The notes under the pieces are model-generated. The model saw nothing but the letters and a program-made list of their open reading frames with translations, made no database searches and was not told where the DNA came from. From Aspidiotus rigidus (lineage: Eukaryota > Arthropoda > Insecta > Hemiptera > Diaspididae): a stretch of 64,000 nucleotides of DNA. How positions within the stretch are numbered: the stretch's first letter is position 1; each line of letters begins with the position of its first letter. Below are positions 1 to 12,802 of this stretch, piece by piece. Where the stretch lies: positions 13,051,001-13,115,000 of the forward strand of contig JAVHKY010000004.1 in assembly GCA_035079385.1 (NCBI GenBank), read 5' to 3'. Both the position numbers and the translations under genes were made by a program.

Positions 1-480
1 ATAAGTTGAAACTACAAAACGAGTGAGTGAGAGAGAAAAAGAAAGAAGGAAAGAGGAAAGTTGATTAGATAATTTTATATCGTTTAATGTTCATGTACAA
101 TTTAAATACATATATTGTACAAATAGCTACGACTCAAATTTTTCCTCCAGAGAATGAGAAAAACGACTTTAATTGAAGCTGTTGCAAGCAGTTCATGTCG
201 CACTAACCTACGGCACCATTTTCATATGGAAGAGGAAATCTCGTGCATTCAAAACGATCTAATCTCGAACGGGGAGAATTGTCGACTCTTTTTCGAATAC
301 GGTTCCGAATGGGTCAAGGTATGATGTTGGCAAAATACCGAAGTGAATCTACAGTATGATGTGGGAGTAAAATTTAGTCTTGACCGTGTTGAAAATTTGA
401 ATAGGGAACCTGTTTTAGGCCTGGGGGGGCGAAAAATTTGCCCTACTCCGTGCGGCCAAATCAAAAATGGAGGTCCAACA
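1..480. other. Anonymous AT-rich sequence
   Basis: I see no gene, RNA or repeat that can be supported here. The short open frame on the minus strand has no recognisable motif and is probably chance. Confidence 0.5.
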
Positions 481-498
481 TTCTCTGCGAAAATAGTT

Positions 499-862
499 CA
501 AGTCCACCTCCTATTATAGAACTTTGATGTTTTTGGCAATTCACTTAATGTGTGCCAATAATTTTCGATTTTTGTATTCTGTCTTCGATTCTCTCGACGA
601 TTCTGAGATGGAATGGGCTTCTTTGTTGGCCATCATTATATATATAGCTCTGATTGCGGACTTGTAAGAATTTCGACTCTCGAGCCATTATATACGATAG
701 GATAGAAACTTCGAAAAATTTTTGACCTTCGAGCCGAAATGGTGTCAGTCTTCTTCCCATCGTATATACCTCGGATTGGACTCGGAAAATTTCGACTTCT
801 GAGCAGACATGGTTTGAGACTTGGAAAATCTCGACTCTCGAGTTACATTATACGATGGGAGA
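499..862. repeat. Degenerate copies of a dispersed 45-bp minisatellite
   Basis: This stretch repeats a theme of colour 'aatttcgactctcgag' followed by a 'cattatacgatgg'-like block, several times with strong decay (around 665-700, 715-760, 785-800 and 820-862). It also holds one copy of the opposite strand version near 499-525. The same unit forms the cleaner tandem array at 55,502-55,738, and another degenerate copy lies near 2,556-2,640. I infer one repeat family present at three places in the window. Confidence 0.5.
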
Positions 863-961
863 AAAATGGAAGAATTCAAACTTTATTCTCAAAATAAAGA
901 AATCATAGATTTAATAGGTGTATATTGATAACAACAGTCAACAATAAGTGATTCCTAGGCG

Positions 962-1378
962 CAGAGCCGCATTAAGCTTTTTTGCGCTCTAGGCTATTTT
1001 TTTCGTGCCCTCACCTTTAATGCATTTTTTAGATCATTTTTCAAAAAAATCAAATTTTTGGCCAGAAGTTGCTAACCGTTTGAGATGAAACCGGCATAGC
1101 AAAATCACATGTTCTCACTCGACTCCCCGGCCACCTTCTTATCTGTACTGTACGAATGTAAATTATGCCATGAAAGTTCTCACGAAATTTGAACGTACAA
1201 TAGAGAAGCATAGTTCTTACTTTTTAGGAGTATTATTTTCTCGAACTTATTTTGTTTTTCGTCTCTTTGTTTCGATTTTTCTTCGTTTTCGTTATTTTTT
1301 GTTATTATTATTTTTTTTTTGACAGAATTTTGCGCCCTAGGCAATAGCCTTGTCAGCCTATGCCTTGATGCGGCTCTG
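962..1378. mobile_element. hAT-like MITE
   Basis: The two ends are inverted copies: CAGAGCCGCATTAAG on the left and, read on the other strand, CAGAGCCGCATCAAG on the right. Immediately outside are 8-bp direct repeats, cctaggcg at 954-961 and cccaggcg at 1379-1386, which match at 7 of 8 positions. Eight-base target duplications and CAG-type ends are typical of the hAT superfamily. The 417-bp interior has no reading frame and is T-rich, with a subterminal 'gcgcYctaggc' motif repeated near each end. It is therefore a non-autonomous element moved by a transposase encoded elsewhere. Confidence 0.75.
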
Positions 1379-1441
1379 CCCAGGCGGGTGCTAGATGTTG
1401 TCGCAGGGAAATTGAAGAATTTGTTGGTGTTGTCGTTGTAT

Positions 1442-1783
1442 CAGGGTGTCTACAGGTGCTGAAGAATCCTTCAAGTCATAAAAGTGATAGATTTTCGAAA
1501 TGGCTGCTGAAAGTATTGAAAAGTGCTGAAATTCCGGAAAAAATCTTCAAAGTCCTTCATTTTTATCTCAAGATGGTGCTTCAACAAAGGTTAGGATTTT
1601 ATTCGTGCAGATTGTGCGAGCAGAGCCTCAATTTCTTGCTCAATTATGGTGCTATTCAAATGCATCAAGTAACTGCAAGGGATATTGAAATTTTCAATAT
1701 TAATGTACGCAAACTGGAAAAACCTGCTATAGGTGCTGCGAAAGTGCTTCAGTTTTACTTTTCCATTTTTGTAGACACCCTTC
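1442..1783. mobile_element. MITE with GGGTGTCTAC ends
   Basis: The left end reads cagggtgtctacaggtgctg and the right end, on the opposite strand, reads agggtgtctac, giving an inverted repeat of about 11 bp around a 340-bp body. The body is made of loosely repeated 'aagtgctgaa' and 'aagtccttc' phrases. An open frame of 137 codons crosses it, but it simply follows this repeat structure and resembles no protein I know. A related end (ggtagacaccctgg) occurs near 31,212. No convincing target duplication is visible, so exact limits and superfamily are uncertain. Confidence 0.5.
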
Positions 1784-1859
1784 TGTTGCAGAACTACCAT
1801 CCTAATCTGCTCAGCAAAATAACGAGACCGCAGTCCGAATCATACCGGATGCGTTTGCT

Positions 1860-2680
1860 ACCTGGCTGAAGTACCCACTCAACTTGTACATGACAACCCA
1901 CACATTGGAGTGAGTCGTGGAACTTGATACGCCTGGTTTCCGTTAGGACCAAACATAAGTCGACTGATCACTGACGAACTGGCAAAGAAATGCACACCAT
2001 AAATACAAATAGTATGTTTCACTCGTGGTTAGATCCTTGCCCACGATCGACGCTAATAGTGTCAGCAATGGAACCTTGTTTGGTACGAGTGTCCATCTGC
2101 GGACGGCAATACTCTCTACGCTACTGATCGTATGAGAAGCTCTCCATTTTAATCCTGCACCTGAATCTCTGAGATAGTCGTGGACACTCACCCTATGCTG
2201 ATATGGGTAATCCTTACCAACACCAGTTTAGTGATGGCAGGAGATCAAACCCGCAGCGTAAGCATCGGAAACCAGCTGTACCTGTGTAATCCTTGTCGTT
2301 CCCTCTGGATTGGAAGGCGCGCTGGTAAGGCGCCAGTCATCCCAACAACTAAGTCAGTATGGGCTGACTGTTGAGGAGAAAATCTTCCGCACCCGCTGTT
2401 TGCCTTCCACCGTCTAGATGGAAAATTGACGCTAAAACCTCTCTCCAGTTACCTGGGGCAACTCAGCTCGTATCAACGCCTGGGCCCAACTGTTGGGTTC
2501 GACGTATGATTGTTGGAAGTTTTTTTATCATGTTTTGGCAGCACTGGCCAGTTACATTATGATAGGGAGGAAACTTGGAAAAAAAGAATTCGACTGTCGA
2601 CCTCTTATTATGACTAGGGGAGGGGGGGGGGTCGACTTCAATTCAGTTATCATTATCGGAACCAAGTTTGTCTCATAGAA
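1860..2680. other. Unrecognised block with balanced base composition
   Basis: From about 1,860 to 2,510 the base composition is clearly more balanced than the AT-rich surroundings, which suggests either an old mobile element or a former coding region. Open frames exist on both strands but none is long and none shows a motif I recognise. From about 2,556 to 2,640 it runs into a degenerate copy of the 45-bp minisatellite, including a G-rich run. I cannot assign a function. Confidence 0.3.
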
Positions 2681-2689
2681 CTTGTGTTT

Positions 2690-5600
2690 CCCTAAATTCT
2701 TCGTTCAAGTTCGTTAAAAAAGCCGTCGTTTGTTTCTTTGTTCAAAGGAATTTATTGCTCGTTTATATCTGTATGAAAATCGATAATGATGAAGAACCAC
2801 GCGAAAAGTCTTGTTCATAGTTTTTTCTTGGTCAAGTTTTTTCTTCGTTTCATATCAGTCTAAATTTGACTCCAACGACCAAGTCATCTCTCTTCAGCGT
2901 CATGCCGCATTTGTAAAAAATTATTTGATTTACATAAAGTCAAGACGATTTTGTCCTCGAATTCATTCGAAAACGACGCTGACCATCGAAAAGAATACAA
3001 AAGTTTATACTGGAATAAGCTAAGTATATTTATTTTTTTATCCTCGTTATCCCACTCACAGATTTTCGCGAGTAAGGGTTCTTTCTAGCACTACAGATGA
3101 AGCGTGAAGCGGAGGGCTCGTATTTCCTGAACGTATGTCCTCCTAGTTTACGGCATACCGGAAAAATCTAACGTCTATATATCAACATATTCGTTCATTA
3201 TTATAATTTCAACGCGATAAAACGTTTCCTATTGTCGTTTATTTCAAAGAAAGACGTTCGTTGATCGATAATATACATGCGATAATAAAATAAATTCGAG
3301 CCTCGTCTATGATATCTATTTTGTTTGCGTGCTTTTAAAGGTCGAGAAAAATTTCGCCGAATGAAAAGCACGTCCTCAGTGTCGGAAGTATATTTCTTAT
3401 TTCCGAAATCTCATCCCCATAGTACGTCATTTTTCTCTCGATTTCTTCTGTATTCAATTGTTGTTCGTTTTTTTTTTCTTTCTTTTTTTTTCTATGAATT
3501 CAATCTAAACAGTATTTCTTTTATTGTGTTGATGTTTGAGTAAGTACGTAAAAAATGAATGACTTTATCAGAGTGCGCCTAAAAAACTCTATGAATTATT
3601 TTTTTGTAGTTGTATTTTGTATTGGAAAAGCGAGCTTTGCTAGAGTTTAGAAAAAACAGTTTCTAAAGAATTTTTGTAACGGAGTATATTCATCATATTC
3701 GTACATGTCTCTGATGGATCCAGAGCTATAACGATGATCTATCTCGTAGTATCAGTATTCTGAAAAAAGCTGTAATAATCATAAATAGTAGCATTAGTGT
3801 ACCAAACATCAGTTGAAGGCGAGGGTAGACGAACTCAATATAATATGAAACAATATTTACATGGTGAGGGAAGAGACGTAATCATACCATTACTCATTGA
3901 CAAATGATATCCAAGGAGGAAAAATTTTATTGAAAAACTTCAATTATTTTTAGGTGAAAATTTCAATACAAAAAATTCTCCTATATACCAATTTCGGAGA
4001 CTTGATTGGTTCCTGACCTGCAATAGTTGTAAATCATTTTACGAAATGTTTCCGCTCATATTTTTTCTATAGCTGAAAATATTTTATTTCTATCAATATA
4101 AGTTGGGACGTGAATCTCTTCATAATCTTTCGCTCAAGATAGAAAGTTGGTGTCTTTTCACAAACAATTTTGCTTGAAAAAGCTTCCGAAGTGCGAGCGA
4201 TTCTCTCGAGAGGTATTCTGAGTTCAAACTCGGAGCAATTATATTACCTTGTTCGACCACTTGTCGGTCGATTTTCGTTCTCGTAAAGTCAGCTACTCTT
4301 GATTCTCCTATATTAGTATCTTAGGGATTATAATTAATACATCATTTTTGACGATTTAACCGATTAGAAAAATATTATTAGACGGAGATTTTCATGTACT
4401 CGGTAATGCTCCTTGTACAAGTGGCGCCAAGCAAATGTTCAACCAACTGACATGTACAGTCGGTCTTGTCTCGTTTTGCTGTTGTTTCTTTTTTCCTTCC
4501 TTCTTCCTATTTCTTTTCTATTCTCAATAAAAATTCAACCCGAATATTATGTTATCGAACCCACCGAGAAAGTGAGGAAAACGAGAATTCATTTTCAAAG
4601 CGCACATGCTGTCTCTGTAATTAGCCAGATATTCGTGTTTTTTTTTTTAGTATATATATATATATTTTTTTTTACTTCTTGTTATTTCATATCTGTCAAA
4701 GATATGTCTATGAATTCTCGTCGACAACGTAATGCTGCCGGCATATATTTTTGACAGCATCGGAGCCAATCATTAAGACCTTCATTTTTTGCTCTAAAAC
4801 AATCCGGTTGACGTAAAGTTCTACGAGTATCTTCAGTGTACGTATAAAAATTATGAAGTAAGAATTATTGGGTTCGAATTTGAAAGACAGCCTATACGAG
4901 AGCGTGTGCGCTCTCCTTTCTCGGTAAATTTAAATTCCCAGGAATGCGTGACGCCAACATTGAGTATGCCGAGTGCCGAAGACCAGACTAAGATCAAACA
5001 TTCTTTACCGTTCGGAAAATTTATCTTCCAAAAATTACATACCGAATGTTGTGATGTACAGAGACATACTAGAATGAATGTCATCGAGGCCAATACCCCA
5101 TTAAATAATATTAGGAAAGAGCGAAAATTATATCGAGTCTTTCTATTCTATGAGACCGACATTTTAAATATAGACGAATGTTGAAAAAATCAAGACGTAA
5201 TAACTTCTCTGGTCAGTTTGACCTTCAGTATAGTCGTACGTAATTCAAGAATATATTTGTTGAAGTTTTTGCTATCAAATTGACGACTGAATGTCGTCAA
5301 AAGGGAGAAAGGCTTGCAATAAGGAAAATATTGGAAATTATATTAATTTCGGTGAAGTATTTGAAGTCTGGTTTATTTACGAAAGAACTCCGAAATTTTG
5401 AATTAGGAAAAGGAGGTCCAATTTCTTTCAATCGAAATGTGAGAAGCTCGTTGCCCATCGATGAAAAAATACCATCCTTGCTTGCTACAACTGAACTTGA
5501 GAAAATTTGGGCCAGTAATGGAAAACTGGTTCAGGACGATTTGTGGTTTTTGGTTTGAAATGTGGTGTAATCGATGGAAGTTGTGCAAACGTCAAATGAA

Positions 5601-8600
5601 TATTTTATGTGGATGGAATGTTGTTTTGTAAACTTGTGATGCAGTTTATTTGGATAGCGATTGAGAAGGAAGTTCAGCTTGTAGAAATACGCTGACAATT
5701 CACCAGAGAGGATTGGAAAAATATCTCTTGATCTTCTATCGTTTCACTCGTCGCATTCTCTAGTCTATTCACTTGTTTGGAAAAGCTCACCTAATCATTC
5801 GAGTGGCCTTGACAGTGGTGCGGAGCCCCTTCTCCTCTGTCCTGCGAAGAGACCTCCACCGTACGAAGTTTAATTGACGTTTCTACAAAATAACGATCAG
5901 CGGAATATGATTTCTTTTCGCCTGCAGTAATTGATGTCATCAGCCTCATTCTCCAGATCGTAGTTTTGCTGATATGTACGTCAGTTTAACTTTGTACAGC
6001 TCGGATGGAAGAAAAAATACGTATCTTTTTTTTCTGCTCCTCAAAAAATCAGTTACGAAAAGTTGTTCTTCAAAGAAGTAGCGTCGCCAAACCGCTGCTC
6101 TTTGATGCGGCTTTGTGAATGGTTTTGACTTTCGGGGAGGTTGAGGCCAGAAGGGGAGTTGCTGATTTTGCAACAGCTCTTTCACCAATGTTATTCACTG
6201 ATTGGACAACAATTTGACTATGCCATGTAGCCAGATGGATCTTGATCGAGTGCAACCGCATCGCATTGGGGGGTGAATGGTCATGGGCCTTCAGGGTGAA
6301 GGTAGGTACGAGCTAATTTTTTCTTCGAGTTACAAAGTCGAATACCAATCTTAGAACGCGTTTGTATCCTTGTACCAACTTTCATGGTATCCGTGTTTAT
6401 TTCAAGAAAGGTATTTACATCAGAACCTCCAAGTTTAAAGAAATGATTAGGTGTTAATGCCGGGTATTCCAGTTCACCTGAAGGAATCGATTATTGACAA
6501 CTCTTCTTCTAGGTTTTGAAGCTGTTCGGAGGGTTACATAATCAATCATTTGTGTGAAATGCACCCTGAGTGCTCTGCGGAGAAATTTTGGTAACTTTTA
6601 CCATATTTTCTTATGGGAGTGGAACACATGTAGGATTCATATATAGTACATTATCAAACGAACGCCAACAGTGGTAACCCGTAAGAATATTTTTCTTGAA
6701 TCCCTTAAATTTTACGTATAAATTGGAAATTGTCATTACTTCTCCCTTATTATTATAATCTTGACTCCAAATTTTGTTGAAGATCTTCGTTCGTACTTCT
6801 CAAACTACTTAGAATTGAATTTGTGAGAAAACTTTTCCCCCGTTCCTCCGGGGATATCCAAGAGGAAAATTTTTCAAGTTCACGATGGATAATTGCTATC
6901 CATAATTAATTTTATCACTGTCAGTTGATTTTTTTCTTCATTTTTCCACATTTCGCCAAATGCCAACGTTCTATTGAACTGGATATGTATATCCTTCTTT
7001 AATGTTTGTTCTAGAAAATGTTCTAGAGTTTCAAATACATTCCTCCCCGTATTTTTCTCTCCTTAGCATTCCGTATTGCCATGGCACAGGTAATCAAGGT
7101 GAACGTCAACATAATTTTATTTTATTTAAATATACGTCTTAATGTTTGGAATATGAACATGGTTGATCAGAATCATGAATACACTTTACGTAGTATATCC
7201 TTGTAGAACTTCATTGTTGTACTTGATTTGATCGCAGCACTGCCGTCACTAGGTCGGGCATACTGAAGTTGGACAATCTTCGTATCCTTAGGTATTCAGA
7301 AAATTTTATAACAGAAGGAGAGTACTGAATAGTGAATAATTTCTCATTTACTCCTTATTCGAAATTTATGTAAGATATCGCGTATAAAATTTTCCTCGAA
7401 CTTTTCTGACACCGTCGCACAGCTCATATTTGCAATATCTGACTCTAATGATGATCAACCCAGAAATGAGTGTCGACGTGAAAAGGTTATCAATTTTATA
7501 GAAACGACTTCTACAACAATTTTAGATCCACGATCCAACAAACTATGCACCAACATAATTCCAAATAGGAGGCTTCACTCTTGCGAGGATGTTGAAATTG
7601 TACCTTCTCCAAGTTTCATCTCTCGAGCTAAAATTTTTTCCGCTTTCAGATAGTTTTTGATGGGTTTGTGGAATACGTCCTGAGGTACTAGTGATGTCAC
7701 AAGGTTCATTGTGAATGTTCTTTTCTATCGTATTCAATTTTTCATTCCTAGTGTTTGTAAATTTCACCAAAAATGACTCGAATGACGCTGTTCTGATCAT
7801 TGTAGATATTTCCAGCGATTTGAGTTGATAATTGTGATCAAGTCGTCAAAGCTGTGCTCCTTTACAAAATTCTATTCCGTACTTACATGTTTCCTTTCGA
7901 GTTATAATTTTGTACAGAGTCACTTATGAAAAGTCTATTCCTTATCTCAAAGTCTGATCTACCTTCTTGTCAAAACATCACAAAACCTGTCGCGTCCTGT
8001 TACGTCTGATATAGCCAGAGGAAGGAGGAAAAATCTACGCGGAAGAAACAAACGAAAAATAAGAAAGGCGTTTTATTTATTAGTTTTGTTCGGTACCATT
8101 ACTACGCCTCCCTTTCGATTGTCGCTTAACTAAATAATATAAACAGGTTAAAGGGTAGCTGCATTGCAGTTATAATATCCCGAGAGGTTTTTATTCGTCG
8201 TATTTCATTATTTCCATCCCGATCCCGCTCGTTTCATTGTGTCGTTCTTATCAAATTGACGAAGACAGGGCCGGGACGTCGAAGTATCGCGGGAGCAGCC
8301 GATGAAATCGTTTTTAAAATGCGACTGCGACAAGACGAAGAGTGTCAAATAATCGAGTCAATTCCGGCCGAAGGCGGAAAAAATATGCGTAAAATTTGGC
8401 ACATCGAGCGGGGTTATAACCGTAGCCACCCTTGAGCCGTGTTTTTCAACACTCGAGCTCGCCGAAGGGTATCGATATGGAATTATTCTGTATGTGTTTT
8501 TCGCATCTTCTTGTACACATATGTAGAACATGGTATGAATCAGTGACGCTTATTTTTTTTCCGCTTCGTATTATGTTTTATGTATATCATATTATTATCA

Positions 8601-10095
8601 TCTAGCCTCCTGTAACTATACACATGTACAGTGCAGTGTAATAACCCTTGTTAAGCGAATCGATTTAAAGACGAGAAGGGAGAGTAGGGGATCCGATAGT
8701 GAAGCGAGTATTAAACACGTATTAAATAATTTGTCAGGACGAAGTATAATATTTCTTTATATACGTATAATTGCATGCAAAATGACTATAATTTATTATT
8801 TTCGTTCATGAAAGTTCAAATGTGAGCAGGTGACATCTATATTATAGTTCGCTGACATCGTATTTTTCTAGCAAGTTAATGTATTTCTTTGGGTGATCGT
8901 GCGTAAGGCGAGGTACACAAGTCAGTGGTGGTAGCAAGTGGCACGAATGAAGAAAGATGAACTTGCACCTATTGACAATGAGACTGTGTATCAAAGTGGA
9001 TACTTTCCTCAACCGTCTATGGGTATTGTAATACACGATTTCCAAAGTATCTGTTCCTCTTGATTGGAAACACTTCGAATCAAGCTAAATTGATTCTGGT
9101 CTGAATAGATGTTTCATTCGAGAAGTTTCATATTGGAATATGACGAGTGTGGTGTCACATATATGAAGCATGTATAACTGGAGAGGATGAAGAAAAAACT
9201 ATAATTTTAATGATCCTATATTGTAAACAGTATACTATCGTGATCATGACATAATAAATTTCCACCGAGGCGGTGCTCTTGCTAATCCAGGTTTCTGGAA
9301 GGCATGGTGATTTTTGAAAATTTGTTTCGAGCCCCTTGGGACTTTTTTAGAATTGGTCTTGATTCTTAGGTAGCCCAAAAAAATGTCTAGGTCGGCCTCT
9401 AAGGAATGTTCAAAGCTCGTCACGCAAGATTTTGAATATCCGTGGCTTCTTTGAAGGTTGTGGACGTGTTTTCTTTTCTGAGAGTCCTATTAGTATTTGC
9501 TGTTACTTACCGATGAGAGTACAGACGAGCTTGGCTACCGTTTATGGACTGAGGCTTCGTGCCTTCCAAACCTCTAATAATATGTGCTAGAATGGATAGG
9601 CAGGGAGACTTTCTACATGAACGTGGTCGTGTGTTTTTTTTTTGGCTAGTAGTGGGTTAACCTTCCATAGTTTTGAAAAACCGTCTCTTTCTTATTAAAC
9701 TGGCGACTATAAGTATAGTGAATAGAATTCCGTAAACGAATTGATAATGCATAATACTTATTTCATCCACTTATCCAATTATTGTTTGAATGCCCTAGAC
9801 CCCAAGCCGTAGCGGTTGCGGGGGCGTTTGCATCAGTCAATTAATTATTTTGATTTCATCTCAATGTGGATTGCACGTCATCGTGATGATAAGGTCTGCA
9901 GAACCATATTTTTCACGTGACATTAATATCTTGTACTTTCTTATGCACATATCGAGAACTGCCCTAAAATTAAGATCTAGTTATATTGTTTTAGAATTTG
10001 GAACAAATGATATAATTTTACTATCATCGTTTTCTGAAACTAAGGTTTCTTACCTGTCGAGGAAGATCACTAGGCTACGTATGATCAAACCGGAT
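2690..10095. other. Gene-poor AT-rich region
   Basis: I find no supportable gene in this 7.4-kb stretch. It contains short poly(T) runs, an (AT)n tract near 4,650-4,665, and scattered short open frames (for example 4,906-5,184 and 5,280-5,558 on the plus strand, and 5,946-6,261 on the minus strand) that carry no recognisable domain or clear splice context. A block at about 8,040-8,480 is CpG-richer than its neighbours. The whole could be intergenic or intronic. Confidence 0.4.
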
Positions 10096-10105
10096 ATAAA
10101 TAGAA

Positions 10106-10526
10106 GATGACAGGTTGAACACCTAAACTGCAGACCAAACGAAGTCGTACTAGCAAGACTGCGAGTTGGACACACCAAACTCTTTCACAGCCCACTCTTC
10201 ACAAATCTACAAATCTGAAACCACTACATTGCGAACACTGCCCACGCACTCGTCCAACAGTCACCCATTTACTAAACACCTGCCCAAAATATGAACGTAT
10301 CCGGCAAGAAAATTATGGGAGAACTGCTACGCAGGACCTGGACATTGTGGAAGACGCTCCCGGAAAAGTCGAACTTTTATTCAAGTTCATGTGTCGAACA
10401 GCACTCTACGAGCTTCTCCAGGTCTAATCTAAATATCATGTACAGTAAATACCAAATTTTGTAATTTAAAATGCACGAATGTTATGTTCAATTATATCGA
10501 CGCCAATGACCATTAAAAAAAAAAAA
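10106..10526 (+). pseudogene. LINE 3' end: ORF2 C-terminus with CCHC motif and poly(A)
   Basis: This is the truncated 3' end of a non-LTR retrotransposon. Reading plus-strand frames, a stretch from about 10,127 contains RLRVGHTKLFHS, the conserved segment after the RNase H domain of Jockey/I-like elements. After a frame change near 10,205 it continues with a CxxC...H....C cluster (HCEHCPRTRPTVTHLLNTC), the C-terminal zinc-binding motif of such ORF2 proteins. The frame stops at 10,425-10,427. A short untranslated tail follows and ends in about a dozen A residues at 10,515-10,526, fixing the 3' end. The reverse transcriptase part is absent and the frame is broken, so this is a dead 5'-truncated copy. 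Confidence 0.8.
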
Positions 10527-10529
10527 GAG

Positions 10530-11466
10530 GAGATAGAAAAATACTATGCCAACGTGTTTCATTTTTTGATATATCAGAAAAGTTCTCAACTTCTTTATGA
10601 ATCTTGAAATAAGAAATGAGTGATGAAAATTGTATTATTGAATCTGATATCGAACCAATGAACTGGACGAACGTAAACCTGTTGCAAAACGTGAGAATAT
10701 GAAAAAAATACTCCAACAAAATTCAAGTTTTTTTTTTTTTTGTGCTCAGGATGACTTTTTATCAGTTCGTTTGTTGTCTTTTTTGGCTCTATTGCTGACT
10801 TCCTCTTTGTTTCTGTTTCGTTTTTCGATACCTAAATGCATTTGAATGAATGGAAAAACGTTCATTTATCGAGAGATAAAAATGAAAACGAAGGAATTAT
10901 TTTTGTCGCGAACATGTACTTTTGACCGGGATGTTAAACGGGAGAACGTGTCCTTCGCCAACGGGGAGGCGGTAATGCAAGAACGAAAAGATTAACTCGT
11001 GACTGGAGTTCTGCTATGTATTTCGCGTATGCTATTAATCACTCTTAAGGTTGTGAGCTTGCGGTTTCCTTTTTTCCAAAAGTATGGAGCATACACTTCA
11101 CGCAAGAGTTGTCGGATTTGAAAAAGCTGTTAGTCGTCCTATCCTCTGCAAAAAGTGTTGGTGTAAAAATCTGAACTGAAGATTTGAGTGTGTTGGGCAA
11201 ATTTCTTTTACTTCTTTGTACACCTCCCCCCTATACTAATCCGATAATCTTGGAGTAAGAATTCTATCGAACTATGTTACATGACTCTCCAAAAGTTTCG
11301 GGTTTTGTATTTGTAAAGTTAGTTGCTAATCAATTATTGGATTTGTTCGAAAATCATAGTACAAGATCTATCATTTCTCTTGGAGCAGCTTCAGTCGAAT
11401 ATGTCCCAGAAACGCATTTCTGCTAGACTATGAATTCTATGATAGGAACGTTGCGAGCCATTTTGA
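10530..11466. other. Anonymous AT-rich spacer
   Basis: This lies between the LINE tail and the first Penelope fragment. I see poly(T) at about 10,730-10,741 and no supportable gene. Confidence 0.4.
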
Positions 11467-11570
11467 ACAAAATTTGAAAAAACTTTACGGAGACACGCAA
11501 TTTTAGAAAAGGTATATATTTGCAGACAGGTTTCGTAGTTCACCGGAAAAACTACATCATCAGTGCAAAT
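11467..11570 (+). pseudogene. Short Penelope-like RT fragment, inverted copy
   Basis: About 90 bases here are the reverse complement, with few differences, of 13,523-13,614, which lies in the reverse transcriptase C-terminal part of the minus-strand Penelope-like remnant at 12,803-13,614. This piece therefore belongs to the same family but points the opposite way. It is far too short to code for a working protein. The inverted arrangement brackets the TIR element at 11,626-12,802. Confidence 0.6.
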
Positions 11571-11625
11571 ACCGAACGCGAATGAAAATCGAGCAAACAT
11601 TAATACAATCAAGAGTACTTGTATA

Positions 11626-12802
11626 TATATGTTACAGTTAAAACCCGAAATCAGTAAATTCTAAAATTCACTAGTCAAAACTAGTTGCCACAAATGACTT
11701 TAGTCAGAACTAGTTTTGATTAGTCAACTCTGGAATTTACTGGGACCTTCAACGTTGGAGCTAGTTTTAACTGAAATAATTTCAGGGAAAACTAGTGAAA
11801 ACAAGAAGGGTGAATCCAATGAGTAAAATGAATTTCTTCCCTCGTACAAATCTAATTGCATTTTTATCTAGGGTGTTGGAGGCATAATTTTTTTTAGAGT
11901 CCTCCGGAACGAATACAGAAAATGACCCTCCGACTTTGGTTGCCTCCAGTGGACACGTTTGGAGGCGCCTTCTGACCTCCAAAGTATGTCTCTGGAGGTA
12001 ACTCTAAGTGCCTCTCGCGCAATTACTGAAATTGGAGAAAATGCCTCCGGAGGCAGTGTCGAAGACGCCTCCAAAAACGTCTTCGACGTTAGTGTGACTA
12101 GATGTAGCATATTGGCCTATCAGTGTTACCAGATGACAGATGATACTCAGAAGGTGTATTTAAAACTTTGGCTTTTATTCGAACCGAGCAGCGCTAGCAT
12201 CAAAGTGGCTGAATGAGGTTTCAAGAAATAGTATACTGTTGAAAAAAATGCCTCTTCAAGGATCTTTGGAAGCACCTCTAAGCCTCTAGGTGGAAGCGAA
12301 GTACCTCCGGAGGCAAAATGCTCCAGCCCCCAACACCTTGGTTTAAGTCTGTACTATCTTCGCCTCCAACACCCTTGAATTTTTATTTTTCACAAAGCTT
12401 GTTTGTACTTGAATGACGTGCGTCAATTAGTGACTGTTAGATTTGCTCTTGTAACGTCCAGAGGCCAGCGAATTTGTATGATGTACGGTTCAATGTGTGA
12501 ATTAAGGAAGAAAAAATTAGAACTTTTTCGTATATTTTATCCCAACCTATTCTCAAAGTTGAACAGAACTACCCAATATCTATCAATTTTGTCGAAGTAT
12601 GTCTCGAAACACCATTACCTTCTGAACTCAAACAATTTTAATTCGTTTCAGTTGAAACTAGAATTTACTGATGAATTCAAACCATTTTTTAATTCTAGAA
12701 TTAACTAGTGAAAACTAGTTCTCACTCAAGTCATTTGTGGCAACTAGTTTTGACTAGTAAATTTTCAAATTTACTAATTTCGGGTTTTAACTGTAACATA
12801 TA
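11626..12802. mobile_element. 1.2-kb TIR transposon or MITE containing a nested element
   Basis: The first ~115 bases and the last ~115 bases are inverted copies. Both begin tatatgttacagttaaaacc on their own strand and share long blocks such as 'agtcaaaactagttgccaca'. The TIRs are themselves built from short 'actagtt' palindromes. The flank on both sides is TA-rich, compatible with a TA target duplication, but the exact boundary is ambiguous. Open frames inside (12,403-12,708 plus, 11,868-12,110 minus) show no transposase motif. A second inverted-repeat element sits inside at about 11,869-12,376. I infer a non-autonomous DNA transposon; the superfamily is unknown. Confidence 0.65.
11869..12376. 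mobile_element. Nested TIR element rich in CCTCC/GGAGG
   Basis: Inside the larger element, agggtgttggaggc at the left (about 11,869) is mirrored by gcctccaacaccc at the right (ending about 12,375). The interior is unusually dense in cctcc, ggagg and the palindrome cctccggagg, with an extra half-copy of the terminal motif near 12,335-12,350. No protein domain is visible. The element interrupts the interior of the larger TIR element, so it is the younger of the two unless the larger one was always composite. Confidence 0.5.

Noticed and set aside
1456..1869. 137-codon plus frame as a gene
   Set aside because: It spans the TIR-bounded element and its repeated internal phrases and has no domain.
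4869..4884. Pol III B-box-like 'gggttcgaat' suggesting a tRNA
   Set aside because: No A box or cloverleaf could be found around it; the same holds for 'gggttcgaaa' near 36,918.
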